DNA of 64,000 bases, taken from assembly GCF_905404315.1 (NCBI RefSeq), contig NC_066265.1, forward strand, positions 26,746,501 to 26,810,500, in the 5' to 3' direction. This DNA is from Leptidea sinapis. Taxonomy: Eukaryota > Arthropoda > Insecta > Lepidoptera > Pieridae. The translations under genes were made by a program, and so were the position numbers. This document shows, one piece after another, positions 22,880-32,149 of this stretch (the first letter of the stretch is position 1; every line of letters starts with the position of its first letter). The notes under the pieces are model-generated. The model was not told where the DNA came from. It ran no database searches and worked only from the letters and a program-made list of their open reading frames with translations.

Positions 22880-23370
22880 GAGGCGGGCTTCTGGAAAGCA
22901 AAGCCATATTGGCTTCGAAGAAACTGGGAGTCATAAATAGAGCCGGCAATACTTCAAGCCGACTTACATTCTAGCGCTGCACAAAGCGCAGGTCCGGCCA
23001 CATATGGAGTATTTCTGTCATCTCTGGTCTGGCGCACCCCAGTATCAGCTCGATCCATTTGACCGCGTGTAGCGCAGCGCAGCTCGAATTGTCGGGGACC
23101 CGGTACCCTGTGAACGGCTGGATCACTTGGCGTTGCGTAGGGACATCGCTTCTTTGTGTGTCCTCTACCACATTTATCATGGAGAGTGTTCCGAAGACCT
23201 GTTTCACCTGATTCCTGCCGCCGAATTCCACCTTCGCACGACACGCCACAAGTTTGGATATCATCCCCACCATCTGGATGTGTGGCGGCCTTTCCACAGT
23301 GCGGTTTTCAAGGAGCTTTCTTCGACGTTCGACAAAGCTGTGGAATGAACTTCCTTCACCCCGTGGGACG
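22880..23370 (+). pseudogene. Jockey-like reverse transcriptase C-terminus, decayed
   Basis: Same polymerase tail as at 9061: AAGAAACTGGGAGTCATAAA, then CTCTGGTCTGGCGCACCCCA, then a frame with ALRRDIASLCVLYHIYHGEC, RTTRHKFGYHPHHLDVW and FDKAVE. A stop (TAG in GTGTAGCGCAG, 23068) and a frameshift break it. It ends abruptly at 23345-23370 without the usual tail; the following 23360-23460 is different (CGTGGGACGTTCACGCACG). Confidence 0.85.
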
Positions 23371-23629
23371 TTCACGCACGAAGTTGTCGGACTATAGTTG
23401 TTAGCTCAATTCACTCCTCGTTCATCGCGGGAGCAAGCAAGCCTAAATTGTAACCGAAACGTGTAATACTTACTTAATTTAAATTTTTAATAGGTTGTTC
23501 CTGACTGATGGGGTTCAACTTTTAAAGATACAATACTTGAATGAAATAACAATTAGAAATGTCTATCTTAACATTTTGTACCTAATTTTAAATTTTTACT
23601 ATTCCAAATTGTATTTTGTCTTTGATACA

Positions 23630-24005
23630 TCTATATCTATATATATATAAAAATGAATTGCTGTTCGTTAGTCTCGCTAAAACTCGATAACGGCTGGACC
23701 GATTTAGCTAATTTTGGTCTTTAATTATTTGGAAGTCTAGAGAAGGTTTAAAAGGTGAATATATATGAAAATGTTTGGATTTAAACAAAAACAACAATTT
23801 TGTTTTTCCTTTGACGTGTCCTCCGTCGTTAAGAATTCAAATTGATAGAATAGTTTAAAATGAATAACTAATTAGAATCTTTATATCTTTCTAACTTTCT
23901 CAAGTGGTAAAAAATAAATTTAGCTTAATTTTAGCTACCTATAATTGGTAGATTAACTACAGTTTTTAACTATGATGGCAATACAACGTTTGCTGGGTCA
24001 GCTAG
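23630..24005 (+). mobile_element. Helitron-like element, family 1
   Basis: The TC start (23630 or 23636, ambiguous because of a TCTATA duplication) leads into TATATATAAAAATGAATTGC; ends GGGTCAGCTAG (24005) before T. Shorter inside than 7051-7685. Confidence 0.75.
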
Positions 24006-24384
24006 TAATATATAAAAAATATTTTGCCAAGAGTGCCACCTCACTATACCTGTGTAAAATACAATGATGTTGGTACCTATAGTACATGACATGCTTTTAG
24101 CTCAGACGGCGTGAATGAAAGATCCATGAAGCGATAAGAATCTTTGGGACGAATTCCAAGTAACTGTATGAGGTGTATGAAGTAGTTTTATCGAAATACC
24201 GCTGAAAATTCTTACAGTGGATTTCTTGTCATCGTATAGAAAATAATTAATTTATGACGATCATTCGAGAAAGGCTCATTAAGTGTGTGTTTTCGAATTG
24301 ATATGTGCGTTTATTCGACACATTATAAGGTATATATCTTATCAAATCTTGTCGGAATAAAAATTATTGGGATACTTGAAAAAA
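24006..24384. other. Non-coding stretch
   Basis: No recognised element. Confidence 0.4.
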
Positions 24385-24860
24385 AAAAAAATTGTTTTGA
24401 AATTAAACGTTTTTAAGTAAAATTTATGGACGATGCGGGAATCGAGCTCGCGACCTCTCGCATTCCGTGCGAGCGCTCTTCCACTGAGCCAACTGTTCGA
24501 GTGACGTATTGTTGATAAATCATGTATGTCTTGTTCAACTCTCAGGTTGTGGCTTCATCTACAGGATCTACTTTACAGTTGATAGCCTGCTCAACCCCAA
24601 TATTTGCATATTAGGAGATTGACCTGAGATGTCGCTCTTGCAAATTTAAACAATTTGTTATTTTTTAAAGTGATAGACCTCACTTCTGGGATTAATTACA
24701 CAAATTAAATTTGAAAACAAAATTTATGAACGATGCGGGACTCGAAACCGGAACCTCTAGCGTTGCATACGAGCGCTCTTCCACTGAGCCAACCGTTAGA
24801 GTTACGTATCGTTGACAAATCTTGTATGTTTTGTTCAAATCTCAGGTTGTGGCTTTACAC
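24385..24860 (-). repeat. Two tandem tRNA-like units
   Basis: On the minus strand, tRNA-like domains at about 24505-24427 and 24806-24726 are separated by a spacer holding GGATCTACTTTACAGTTGAT reversed and the AT tail. The period is about 299 bp. The 24427 domain has D arm GGCTCAGTGGAAGAGC, anticodon-type arm CTCGC-ACGGAAT-GCGAG and B box in GCTCGATTCCCGC. The other is more decayed (ACGAGCGCTCTTCC, reversed). This tandem order suggests a satellite-like or dimeric SINE organisation. Confidence 0.75.
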
Positions 24861-25010
24861 CTATAATAGTTTGTCAATAGAAGGTATCTGAGTTAAAAAA
24901 ATCTATTAATACCATTTGTTTTCTTGAAAATATTTGTAATAAATATATTTTATCGCTTATTAAACCAGCGTATATCACTAGAGATATAAAAACATTGTTT
25001 TATTAAATAT

Positions 25011-26010
25011 AAGCTGACCCGACAGACGCTGTTCTGTTAATAGAAAAAAATTATGTAAGTATTCGGGAATAACCTAGTCTAAAGCCATCGGAAATGTGTA
25101 ATGAAAATTAATGAATTATGAAATAAAACAAAAATGTATTTCTGAATGATTTTATAATAATACCTATGTAGTAATAAAAGGACAAATATTGATATCGTAT
25201 TTGTGTAAACAGTTTTTACATTACCGCTTTATAATTGCCAAATTTTTAAAGTATTAAAATGGATATAGTATACAAATAAAATTTGAAAAACAAAATTTTA
25301 TTAACGATGCGGGATTCGAACCCACGAACTCCGGCGTTCCGTGCCGGTGCTCCAACCTACTGAGCTAACCGTTCGAGTACCGCCTCGTTACAAAATTCTG
25401 TTTGCTTTTTTCATGGATCTACTTTACAGTTGATAACCTGCTTAACCCCAATATTTGCATATTAGGAAATTGACTTGAGATGTCGCTCTTATAAATCTAA
25501 ACAATATGTTGTTTTTTTTTTAAAAGTGATAACCCTCACTTCTAGGATTAATACACAAATAAAATTTGATTTTTCGTTCATAAATTTTTTTTTCCAAATT
25601 TTATTTGTGTTTTAATACTAGAAGTGAGAGTAACCACTTAAAAAAAACAAACATATTATTTGAATATAGTATGTTATCTTTAAAGATAGACATATTATGC
25701 CATCGCGGACTTTTCTGTAAACTTATATAAGATTTAGAGTTCCATCATACATTATTTTGTTTTATCTCACAGGGTTTAGACAGCGTTTTCGTTGAAAGCA
25801 GCTGACTCATTTTTCCCGACACTGGAGGTGTCGAGAACAAATAACGTCATCTCTTAAACATCTATATATCTTAAACCTTCCTCAATAACCACGTGGTCTA
25901 TTGGTAAAATCAGCATGAAAATCAATGCATGAGTTTTTGAGTTTATCGCGAACATACAGGCAGACAGTAAGACAAACGCAGCGGAGGACTTTGTTTTATA
26001 ATATGTAGTA
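25011..26010 (-). mobile_element. Helitron-like family 3, split by an insertion
   Basis: Two halves of one element (25011-25271 and 25664-26010). The left half has GCTGACCCGACAGACGCTG and 'AAGTATTCGGGAATAACC'; the right half has 'GCGTTTTCGTTGAAAG', 'GAGTTTATCGCGAAC' and 'GGACTTTGTTTTATAATATG'. The unbroken arrangement is seen at 5396-5948. Confidence 0.7.
25272..25663 (-). repeat. tRNA-like block inserted in a Helitron, with 9-bp duplication
   Basis: ATATAGTAT flanks both sides (25263-25271 and 25664-25672) while the intact Helitron at 5396-5948 has this site once. Inside is the cleanest tRNA-like domain (25370-25300 on the minus strand): TTAGCTCAGTAGGTTGGAGC, arm CCGGC-ACGGAAC-GCCGG, and GTGGG-TTCGAAT-CCCGC. 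A spacer piece and an inverted copy of the AT tail (25560-25650) follow. Confidence 0.75.
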
Positions 26011-26213
26011 ATACTGGCGATCAAATGCTTAGATTTAAGGTTCAAGCCCTCTCTTTGTTTTGTAAGTCCTCGTAGAGCATCAATAAAAATTTAAATCTAC
26101 TTTACATTGTTACTTCCGTGTTTACGATAACTTAGTGAGCTGTTGTATATTACTTGTTCAAATAATTTTATAGACGCCACATGATTAACATACATTACAA
26201 AATTATAATATTA

Positions 26214-26362
26214 CTAGCTGACCCGACGTTGACTTGACGTAGACGTTGTTCTGCATGCAATAAATAAAATACTGTTTTTTGTTAGTCAATAATATTCATA
26301 ACAATTTGTCAATAATATTCATAACATCATGAATTATTTTGTAAAATATGCTCCCTGTTGTT
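26214..26362 (-). mobile_element. 3' fragment of Helitron-like family 1
   Basis: CTAGCTGACCCGACG at 26214, then 'GACGTTGTTCTGCATGCAAT' and 'TAAAATATGCTCCCTGTTGTT'. Breaks off at a CR1 tail. Confidence 0.65.
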
Positions 26363-26645
26363 AAAAGACGTTTATGTGGTAAAGGTTACTATAACATGGT
26401 TTTCTTAATGATACTACAAGTTGAGAACGGAGCGACCGCTGTCAGGCTATTCAAATTATAAATTTGATTGTATCGAAATTTTATTAAAAAAAAAACAAGG
26501 AATAATTATGTTGAGTTTTTTGTGCCCATTCTACTCAGGTCTGAGGCACGCATTTTCGAAAGGATAGTAGTTTTTGACTTACAATAAGTGATTTCATATT
26601 CAATTTTGAATCAAAATATTTCAATTATGATGTTAACAAGGAGTT
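26363..26645 (+). mobile_element. 3' tail of CR1-like element
   Basis: GTTTATGTGGTAAAGGTTAC and 'CTTAATGATACTAC' are the very end of the RT frame (compare GGGAAAGGTTATTATAGC at 54307). 'GCCCATTCTACTCAGGTCTGA' then continues in the 3'UTR. Confidence 0.7.
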
Positions 26646-26659
26646 AACAGGATGATTGT

Positions 26660-27075
26660 TAGATGGGTACCGTAGCGGTATTTGTTTCTGCCCCCAATCA
26701 GTACTGTTTGAAAGGTGCCATAGCTAGTAAAATTACTAGGTTAATGAAACTTTACATCTTGTGCAATGATGAAGAACTGATGAGTGCGATCGCAGTGTTA
26801 CTGATAATTTTGTGTTTTTAAAAATCAGATTACGGATAGGCAGTGTGTCTTGTTGGATACTCTTAGTGATAACATAGATTAGCGATGGAGCCACCGCTGA
26901 AAGGATATTTAAATTATAAACATTTTCTCGAAATTTTATTAAAAAAAAGACAAAGAAGAACCCCGCAAGGGATATTGCGCTCGTTTTTCTCAGGTCTGAG
27001 GCTTTCATTTCAGAACGGGTAGTATTTGACTTTCAATATGATTTTTATTTTGAAAAAATGTTTTAATTAAATTTT
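26660..27075 (+). mobile_element. Degraded SINE-like copy followed by another CR1 tail
   Basis: 26660-26830 keeps 'TGGGTACCGTAGCGGTATTTGT', 'CCATAGCTAGTAAAATTACT' and 'TTACATCTTGTGC' from the SINE-like repeat, in strongly diverged form. 26835-27070 repeats the CR1 tail ('GGAGCCACCGCTGAAAGGAT', 'TTTTTCTCAGGTCTGAGGC'). Confidence 0.6.
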
Positions 27076-27763
27076 AATATAATGTTTTTCTCGTTAAAAT
27101 CTAACATTTGAAATAAATTGTTGTAACTTGTGATGATTAGAACCCGATAGAGCCCTTAGATGAAGTGTTCACTTCCCCACTAAGGACCAGGGTCCCCTGT
27201 TAAAAAGGTTACTTGAGATGATTTCCATAAACAATCACCACGTAAGGTTTTAAATTTGTCTGTTAAGGTTTCAAAAATGTAATCTTTAATGTTGATAATT
27301 AATTTTTACACTAACATCGACTGCTAAATTGTATGACAATGGACGCTACGATACGCTACGAACAAATACAGATGCCGTAGCAATAAAAACGTCGTATCAA
27401 TTTTCATATTTTAACAATATTTTAAAGCCTTCTTTTCATGCGTTTTAAAGATTTAAATATATAGATGAAACAAATGCAATCCCATTCGATGTTTGAATTA
27501 ATATGTGTCCTATAAAAACTGGCTCACATCTCTCTGTTTCGAAAAAAAAAAATATTGTACAGTATTCGCTTATTAAGTACAAAATTCAACTTTCTCCTAT
27601 GTTGAAATCAAAAAAATCAAAGATTACTTCCTATATTAATTCTGATAGTTAGGATTGACTGTTATTTAATACTACTAGCATAATATAGTATTTTAAGTAA
27701 TTCACAATAAAATCAAACTACAAAGTTGTCACTTTATATTTTCAAAGTGCTTATAGTCAAAGT
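27076..27763. other. Non-coding stretch
   Basis: No recognised feature. Confidence 0.4.
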
Positions 27764-27990
27764 CAAATAAACTTTATTCAATATATAAGTCGTGTTTAAA
27801 GAATATAAATTATTTCATGAAAAGTAATGAAGAATTAACTGTATAAATATAAATTATGGTATATTGGATGTATCATCCTTTAGAGCTTGAATTCATTGTT
27901 TGTGTTAGGATGCTTCGTGAACATGATGGTCGTGATTACTGTCCCAGTTAATAATTGCATCCAACGAATACAATCTAGTTATAATATACT
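27764..27990 (-). mobile_element. 3' tail of a non-LTR element (minus)
   Basis: On the minus strand this runs AGTAATCACGACCATCATG, CATCCTAACACAAACAATGA, TTACTTTTCATGAAATAATT, then AATAAAGTTTATTTGACTTT at its 3' end. It is the empty-site paralogue of 51140-51720, which carries a Helitron. Confidence 0.65.
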
Positions 27991-28412
27991 TCAGATAATG
28001 GGAAACATTCGTGTAAACGGAAAACATAGCTTTTTTATACTTAAATTTACTTAAGATTAAATTTATATAAAACAAAAAGAAAAACATGAACTATAAATAA
28101 TAAAAGGATTGTGTGTGGTTTTATGAAATCACGGTAAAAGTGAAACTTTTTTCACATTATAGACATTTAACTAAAAATTTTTGGAATAATATTCCATTAA
28201 GGGTATAAAATCGCTTTATCAATCTTAATTTTATACTTGTAAAATTGGAACGATATTGGGAAATAATAAAAGTAGACTAAGTCTCCAACTAAATGAGTAA
28301 TAATCTATAGTACACACGAAGTAACTTCCGATGTTCAAGTTTAGACTGACATATTATTTCTTTATTCGCCAAATATCAAGACTGATCTCTAGCTTTCTTA
28401 CTTATATCTCAG

Positions 28413-28642
28413 TGCCAAGTGCTTGAAGTACGGAGTGACGAGACCGAATGGTGGTTATAAAGTGTCAAGTGAAGTGTTACAAAGTGTTGCTTGCATTGAA
28501 TAGTGAGGTGGTGACGGCACCAAGGTGGTCGGAGGAGGGTTGTTCCGTTGCTGCGTGCCCTGGTGTGGGGCGCGCGGTGCGGCAACTGATGATGCTGACT
28601 ATGCCTTAAGAGTTAGTCCACAGCCTTCGCAGGAAGAAACCG
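28413..28642 (+). other. Candidate host leader exon (5'UTR-like) with GTAAGC donor
   Basis: The GC- and CpG-rich block ends AAGAAACCG|GTAAGC (donor at 28643). Its 5' edge follows CTTATATCTCAG (AG at 28411-28412), readable either as a splice acceptor after a pyrimidine-rich tract or as a TCAGT initiator with transcription starting near 28411. AGTG-rich text (GTGCCAAGTGCTTG, AAGTGTTACAAAGTG) is common in insect 5'UTRs. No frame is open throughout. The last 45 codons (28507-28641) are open and would continue in frame into 45323-45752. It is unique in the window, so not a recognised repeat. Confidence 0.5.
28448..28609 (+). CDS. Short upstream ORF in the leader exon (53 aa)
   Basis: ATG at 28448 opens a 53-codon frame (MVVIKCQVKCYKVLLALNSE at the start, QLMMLTMP at the end) that stops at TAA 28607-28609, 33 bases before the donor. 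All ATGs of the exon (28448, 28589, 28592, 28601) are in this one frame. It could be a translated uORF that dampens downstream translation, or chance in GC-rich sequence. No domain recognised. Confidence 0.3.
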   Translation: MVVIKCQVKCYKVLLALNSEVVTAPRWSEEGCSVAACPGVGRAVRQLMMLTMP

Positions 28643-28678
28643 GTAAGCAAAACTTATATTTATTTACTTAACGACTTT

Positions 28679-28793
28679 CATAACTTATACGTCTAGATTG
28701 AGTCACTTGCTGCTAAACAGCCGATGAAAGCACGCCAGGTTTATTATTTTAGTATTATTAGTTTAGTAACGTAAGTGACAAGCTACGTCTTAC
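28679..28793 (+). mobile_element. MITE-A, left part
   Basis: 'ACTTATACGTCTAGATTGAG', 'CACTTGCTGCTAAACAGCCG' and 'CCAGGTTTATTATTTTAGT' match the left half of MITE-A (50134-50364). A SINE-like copy starts at the break. Confidence 0.65.
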
Positions 28794-29096
28794 ACCAGTG
28801 GGAGGCTCTTTTGCAAAGGAAGCCGGCTAGATTATGGGTACGACAACGGCGCCTAATTATGCCGTGAAGCAGTGATGTGTAAACATTACTGTGTTTTGGT
28901 CTGAAGGGCGCCGTTGCTAGTGAAATTACTGGGCAAATGAGACTTAATATCTTATGTCTCAAGGTGACGAGCGCAATTGTAGTGCCGCTCAGAATTTTTG
29001 GGATTTTCAAGAATCCTGAGCGGCACTGCATTATGATGGGTAGGGCGTATCAATTACCATCAGCTGAACGTCCTGCTCGTCTCGTCTCTTATTTTA
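28793..29096 (+). mobile_element. SINE-like ~310-bp repeat, plus copy
   Basis: Full copy from CCAGTGGGAGGCTC to CGTCTCTTATTTTAAG, with all the diagnostic blocks (GCCGGCTAGATTATGGGTAC, GAAGGGCGCCGTTGCTAG, CTGAGCGGCACTGCATTATG). Few differences from other copies, so fairly young. It lies in the putative intron after the leader exon. Confidence 0.88.
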
Positions 29097-29161
29097 AGAC
29101 GTAATTTAGAGTCGGTCAGAGAGCAGTACCTACGGTTGATTAGGGATGAGAGTCATCAATA

Positions 29162-29590
29162 CTTTTAACTAATAATTTGCTCTTAATAGTGATTTTCATT
29201 ATTATAACACTAGAAATAAGAGATTGCTTGTAACTAATTCTAGTAGGCTTCATAAGATACATGATAGCCTTAAGGGTAAATGTATACACTTTTATAATAA
29301 AGTCCCAGCCACTGTCCCGGCATTATCTATAAATAAATTTAAATGTTTTATTAAAAAATGGCTCTGTCGTAAATCCTATAATTTGATAGCAATAACAATG
29401 ACAGTACAATATTGTACATTTTATTTAAAAGAGCGCAAAAAAAGAATGCTGGGAGAGTTTCTTGCGCCGATTCATCTCTCTCAGAGCACCTTTTTTTCCG
29501 AAACAGTGATAGTATTAGAAACGACATCAAAAAGAATTGTAAAGGAATCAATTTTGAGAAAATAAATGCCTTTTTAACAGTTCATTTAAT
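29162..29590 (+). pseudogene. C-terminal end of a CR1-like reverse transcriptase plus 3'UTR
   Basis: The frame from about 29215 reads VTNSSRLHKIHDSLKGKCIH, FYNKVPATVPALSINKFKCF and KKWLCRKSYN, the usual C-terminus of CR1-type polymerases (compare RVSKSFVGRCICFYNMIPEN at 54195). The 3'UTR follows (ATGCTGGGAGAGTTTCTTGC, CTCTCTCAGAGC, AATAAATGCC). It is 5'-truncated and has no RT catalytic core. Confidence 0.8.
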
Positions 29591-29884
29591 CTAAAAGAGT
29601 GGACATTTTTACGAATCTGATTTGTCTCTGATCGATAATAGTTACTCACATTCTCTTGCAATCTCTCCCTCTCAAATATCAAAGCAATGCCAAGAGCATT
29701 GACAGCCTTTGAGAAAGAATATTACGCTATTATTGAAGAAAGTCGTGTCTGTCCTAAAATGTAACCAATATATTTACTTTTGCTTCAAACTAGGCATATA
29801 TATATAAAACTGTGTACTAAAACCTTCATGAATACTTGAAGTCTTGAAAACAACCATTACTTAGAAACAAACATCCATATTCTT

Positions 29885-29960
29885 CACATAAATGTTTGCA
29901 TCTACCGGGATTCGAACTCGGGACCTCTAGCTCAGTAGCCACGGTCCACAATCAGGGTGT
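29885..29960 (-). repeat. tRNA-derived SINE head fragment
   Basis: Minus-strand GAGGTCCCGAGTTCGAATCC, then CGGTAGATGCAAACATTTAT: a B box followed by the family's unique flank. Same family as 51950-52035 and 59336-59400. A-box side (GGCTACTGAGC) is poor. Confidence 0.6.
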
Positions 29961-29979
29961 TAAGCCATCAGTAGATTTA

Positions 29980-30710
29980 ATTTCTACTAATTCAATTGAT
30001 GATTAACCCCCATTAAGTCACATTAAGGTTTATTAGATAAACATTTTAACTATCAACTAGTATTGTTATATTTAACTGTCATTTCTCCTCGCGTCGTTTT
30101 CCTCATTACTGAGGGTCGTGACTCCCCCGTTGTATCAGTTTCTCCCGTACGATTTCCCTCCATCTGCTGCGATCCTTAGCTTCATGAAGGGCATTGTGGA
30201 AGTTGATGTGTAGAGAAGATGTAATTTGGTCCGACCATCTCGTGAGATTGCGCCCTCTGGGACGTTTGCCATCTACCTTGTCTGTCACCATCACCTGTTC
30301 AAGATGGTGACCTTCTTTACAAAGAATAATGTTTAATTTAAGTCTCTGCCTTTTGTAGATATTCTATCTAGATTGCATTACATCAATGGAATACGTAAAG
30401 TCAAAGACGAAGAAAATTAAAAAAAAAATCAGTTACATTACTATTGTATTTGATTTTTGGTTGAGCGTTAGTAATATAAATCTTGCAGTAGTAATACTAA
30501 CGTGTATAATAATAGGTCTAACACTCCCATATTTTTTTTAGTGATATCACAATTTGCTAATTCAAGGATCTTTTGTCTCGTACAGCGCGTATTTATTCCG
30601 CTTTATTCTAAGATGAAGCAATTGGTTTAATTTGCTTTTTATTTATTTTTCATTCCGATTACATGGAAAATTTTCTTTAAGTTAGATTTTTGTACATAAT
30701 AATTTTCTTT
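29980..30710 (+). repeat. Direct duplication, copy 1 (interrupted)
   Basis: Shares, in the same order and orientation, CACATTAAGGTTTATTAGAT, TGTAGATATTCTATCTAGAT, TAGTACTAACGTGTA-like and CACAATTTGCTAATTCAAGG blocks with 32150-32705. This copy is split by an RTE-type fragment (30080-30330). Identity is imperfect (indels, substitutions), so it is old. Confidence 0.75.
30080..30330 (-). pseudogene. C-terminal fragment of an RTE/R4-type non-LTR polyprotein
   Basis: Frame 30294-30106 on the minus strand reads DKVDGKRPRGRNLTRWSDQI and ends ALHEAKDRSRWREIVREKLI with GSHDPQ and stop. The RPRGR..RWSD...A.DR..WR..V pattern is the usual C-terminus of endonuclease-reverse transcriptases of several non-LTR clades. 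Only the last ~65 residues remain; it sits inside the duplication copy 1. Confidence 0.78.
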
Positions 30711-31367
30711 GAACATAATCCATTAGGATTGACTGAATTATCAGTTGCTAATAGAAGTTAAAACTAAGTTACCAACTTCTAACTATGACTAACTATAACT
30801 TGAGCTATCTGATTGAGAGTCTCATCAAAATTGGTTAAGCAACCTCAGCGAATACTAATTGGAACAAATGCACAGAAAGAATGGCAAAAAATTTCAACAT
30901 ACACGTATACATTTGTGTGCACAGTTAAAGCTGCTATTTTGATATATCGAAAACACTTCACTTGTATTTACATGAGATTTTATGTAACCAATTAAAATTT
31001 CAGTCACAAAAGATATTGAATAGTAACATATTGTATTCACTGCTTTTACAAGTACATATAAATGAATAATGTAGGACGTCTGTTAAAGCAATATTAATTT
31101 TCATAAAGCTCATAGCAAGGTAAGGTTTTGTATCTATCAGTTAACAGTTTTCCGTTGAAAAGCATAATATACAAATACACAGACTATATTGTGCATTGTT
31201 TTGTTAATTCCCCAATCTAGATGGACAGATGATAGAGGCTTAGAAAGATATTGATCATGCATAATATATACCTCCAAAAATACGTAAAAGCGCGCCATTC
31301 AGTATTTTTTTTCTGTTTTTACGGTGGTACCGACTTGCGTAATACCTCCTCGAAGATACGTCACTCG
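30711..31367. other. AT-rich non-coding stretch
   Basis: No recognised feature. Confidence 0.4.
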
Positions 31368-31530
31368 AACGGTTGGCTCAGCTGGTAAGTGCGCTCGCAC
31401 GGAACGCGAGAGGTCGCGGGTTCGAGTCCCGTATCGTTCATAAAATTTTGTTTTCAAATTTTATTTGTGTAATAATTCCCAGAAGTGAGGGTTATCACTT
31501 TAAAACATAACAAAATATTTAGATTAGGAG
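31368..31530 (+). repeat. tRNA-like repeat unit with good cloverleaf
   Basis: From 31375: acceptor GAACGGT pairs with ATCGTTC (31433-31439), D-arm region GGCTCAGCTGGTAAGTGC, arm CTCGC-ACGGAAC-GCGAG, T arm GCGGG-TTCGAGT-CCCGT. Followed by 'TTTTCAAATTTTATTTGTGT' and 'GTGAGGGTTATCACTTTAAA'. No CCA and a C at position 33; the attached AT tail recurs with every copy, which argues for a repeat over a single tRNA gene. Confidence 0.75.
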
Positions 31531-31642
31531 CAACATCTCAATTCATTTTCTCATATGCAAATTTGGGGTTGAGCAGGTTATCAACCACCACAACCTAAGA
31601 GTTAAAAAAAGCAAACAAAATCTTCTAGGATATTCGTGTAAT

Positions 31643-31818
31643 AAATTGGGGACGTTTTCATAAAAGGAATGGTCCGAAGCATCAGGAACCGGCGAGGTTG
31701 TGTGAAAAGAGTAATGAATGTAGAGGAAGCGCGTGATGTTCGTAAGAATAGAAGAAAGTGGCGTTCTGTTGTGTCTGCCTACCCCGGACTGGAAAAAGGC
31801 GTGCATGTATTTACGTAA
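31643..31818 (+). pseudogene. C-terminal fragment of a second RTE-type polyprotein
   Basis: The plus-strand frame reads VMNVEEARDVRKNRRKWRSV then VSAYPGLEKGVHVFT and stop (TAA 31816-31818). The NVEEA.D...W...V pattern is the polymerase C-terminus of RTE-like elements. Only about 55 residues remain. Confidence 0.7.
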
Positions 31819-31985
31819 GTTTTTCGGTACTCACTCACTTCAGCCGAAAGACGTCCACTGCTGAACAAATGGCGCCCCCAAAGATCTCCACGTCGATCGA
31901 TCCTGCGCTGCCCTTATTCAACCAATCGGGTGATCTTGAGCAGATTATCGGTCTATCTTGTCGAGGGCCTACTAGTGTTTGTATC
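31819..31985 (+). mobile_element. 3' region of RTE-type element
   Basis: CACTTCAGCCGAAAGACGTC, 'CCACTGCTGAACAAATGGCG' and 'AAAGATCTCCACGTCGATCG' form a block I know as recurrent downstream of, or in, insect RTE-type elements. It directly follows the C-terminal frame above, consistent with one element. Confidence 0.6.
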
Positions 31986-32149
31986 TTTCCTTTCCTTTAC
32001 TTTTTACTTTACTGCCCCAACGACTATCTGTCCTTCGCAATACGTGCACTACCATCTGCTTTGTTTCGCAATCATCCGGTCTATGACGGTTACATACAAT
32101 ACAATAATTGACAATCTGTTGAAATACACCAAAGAAACAGTAAACGTGT

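Noticed and set aside
22971..23375. 134-codon minus-strand frame
   Set aside because: Antisense shadow of the jockey RT fragment at 22880-23370.
24385..25663. CRISPR-like array
   Set aside because: Repeats are ~75-bp tRNA-like domains with ~220-bp homologous spacers; the context is eukaryotic.
28411..28445. DPE downstream of the TCAGT initiator
   Set aside because: AGACC occurs at +31 to +35 relative to A28411 and not at +28 to +32, so spacing is wrong.
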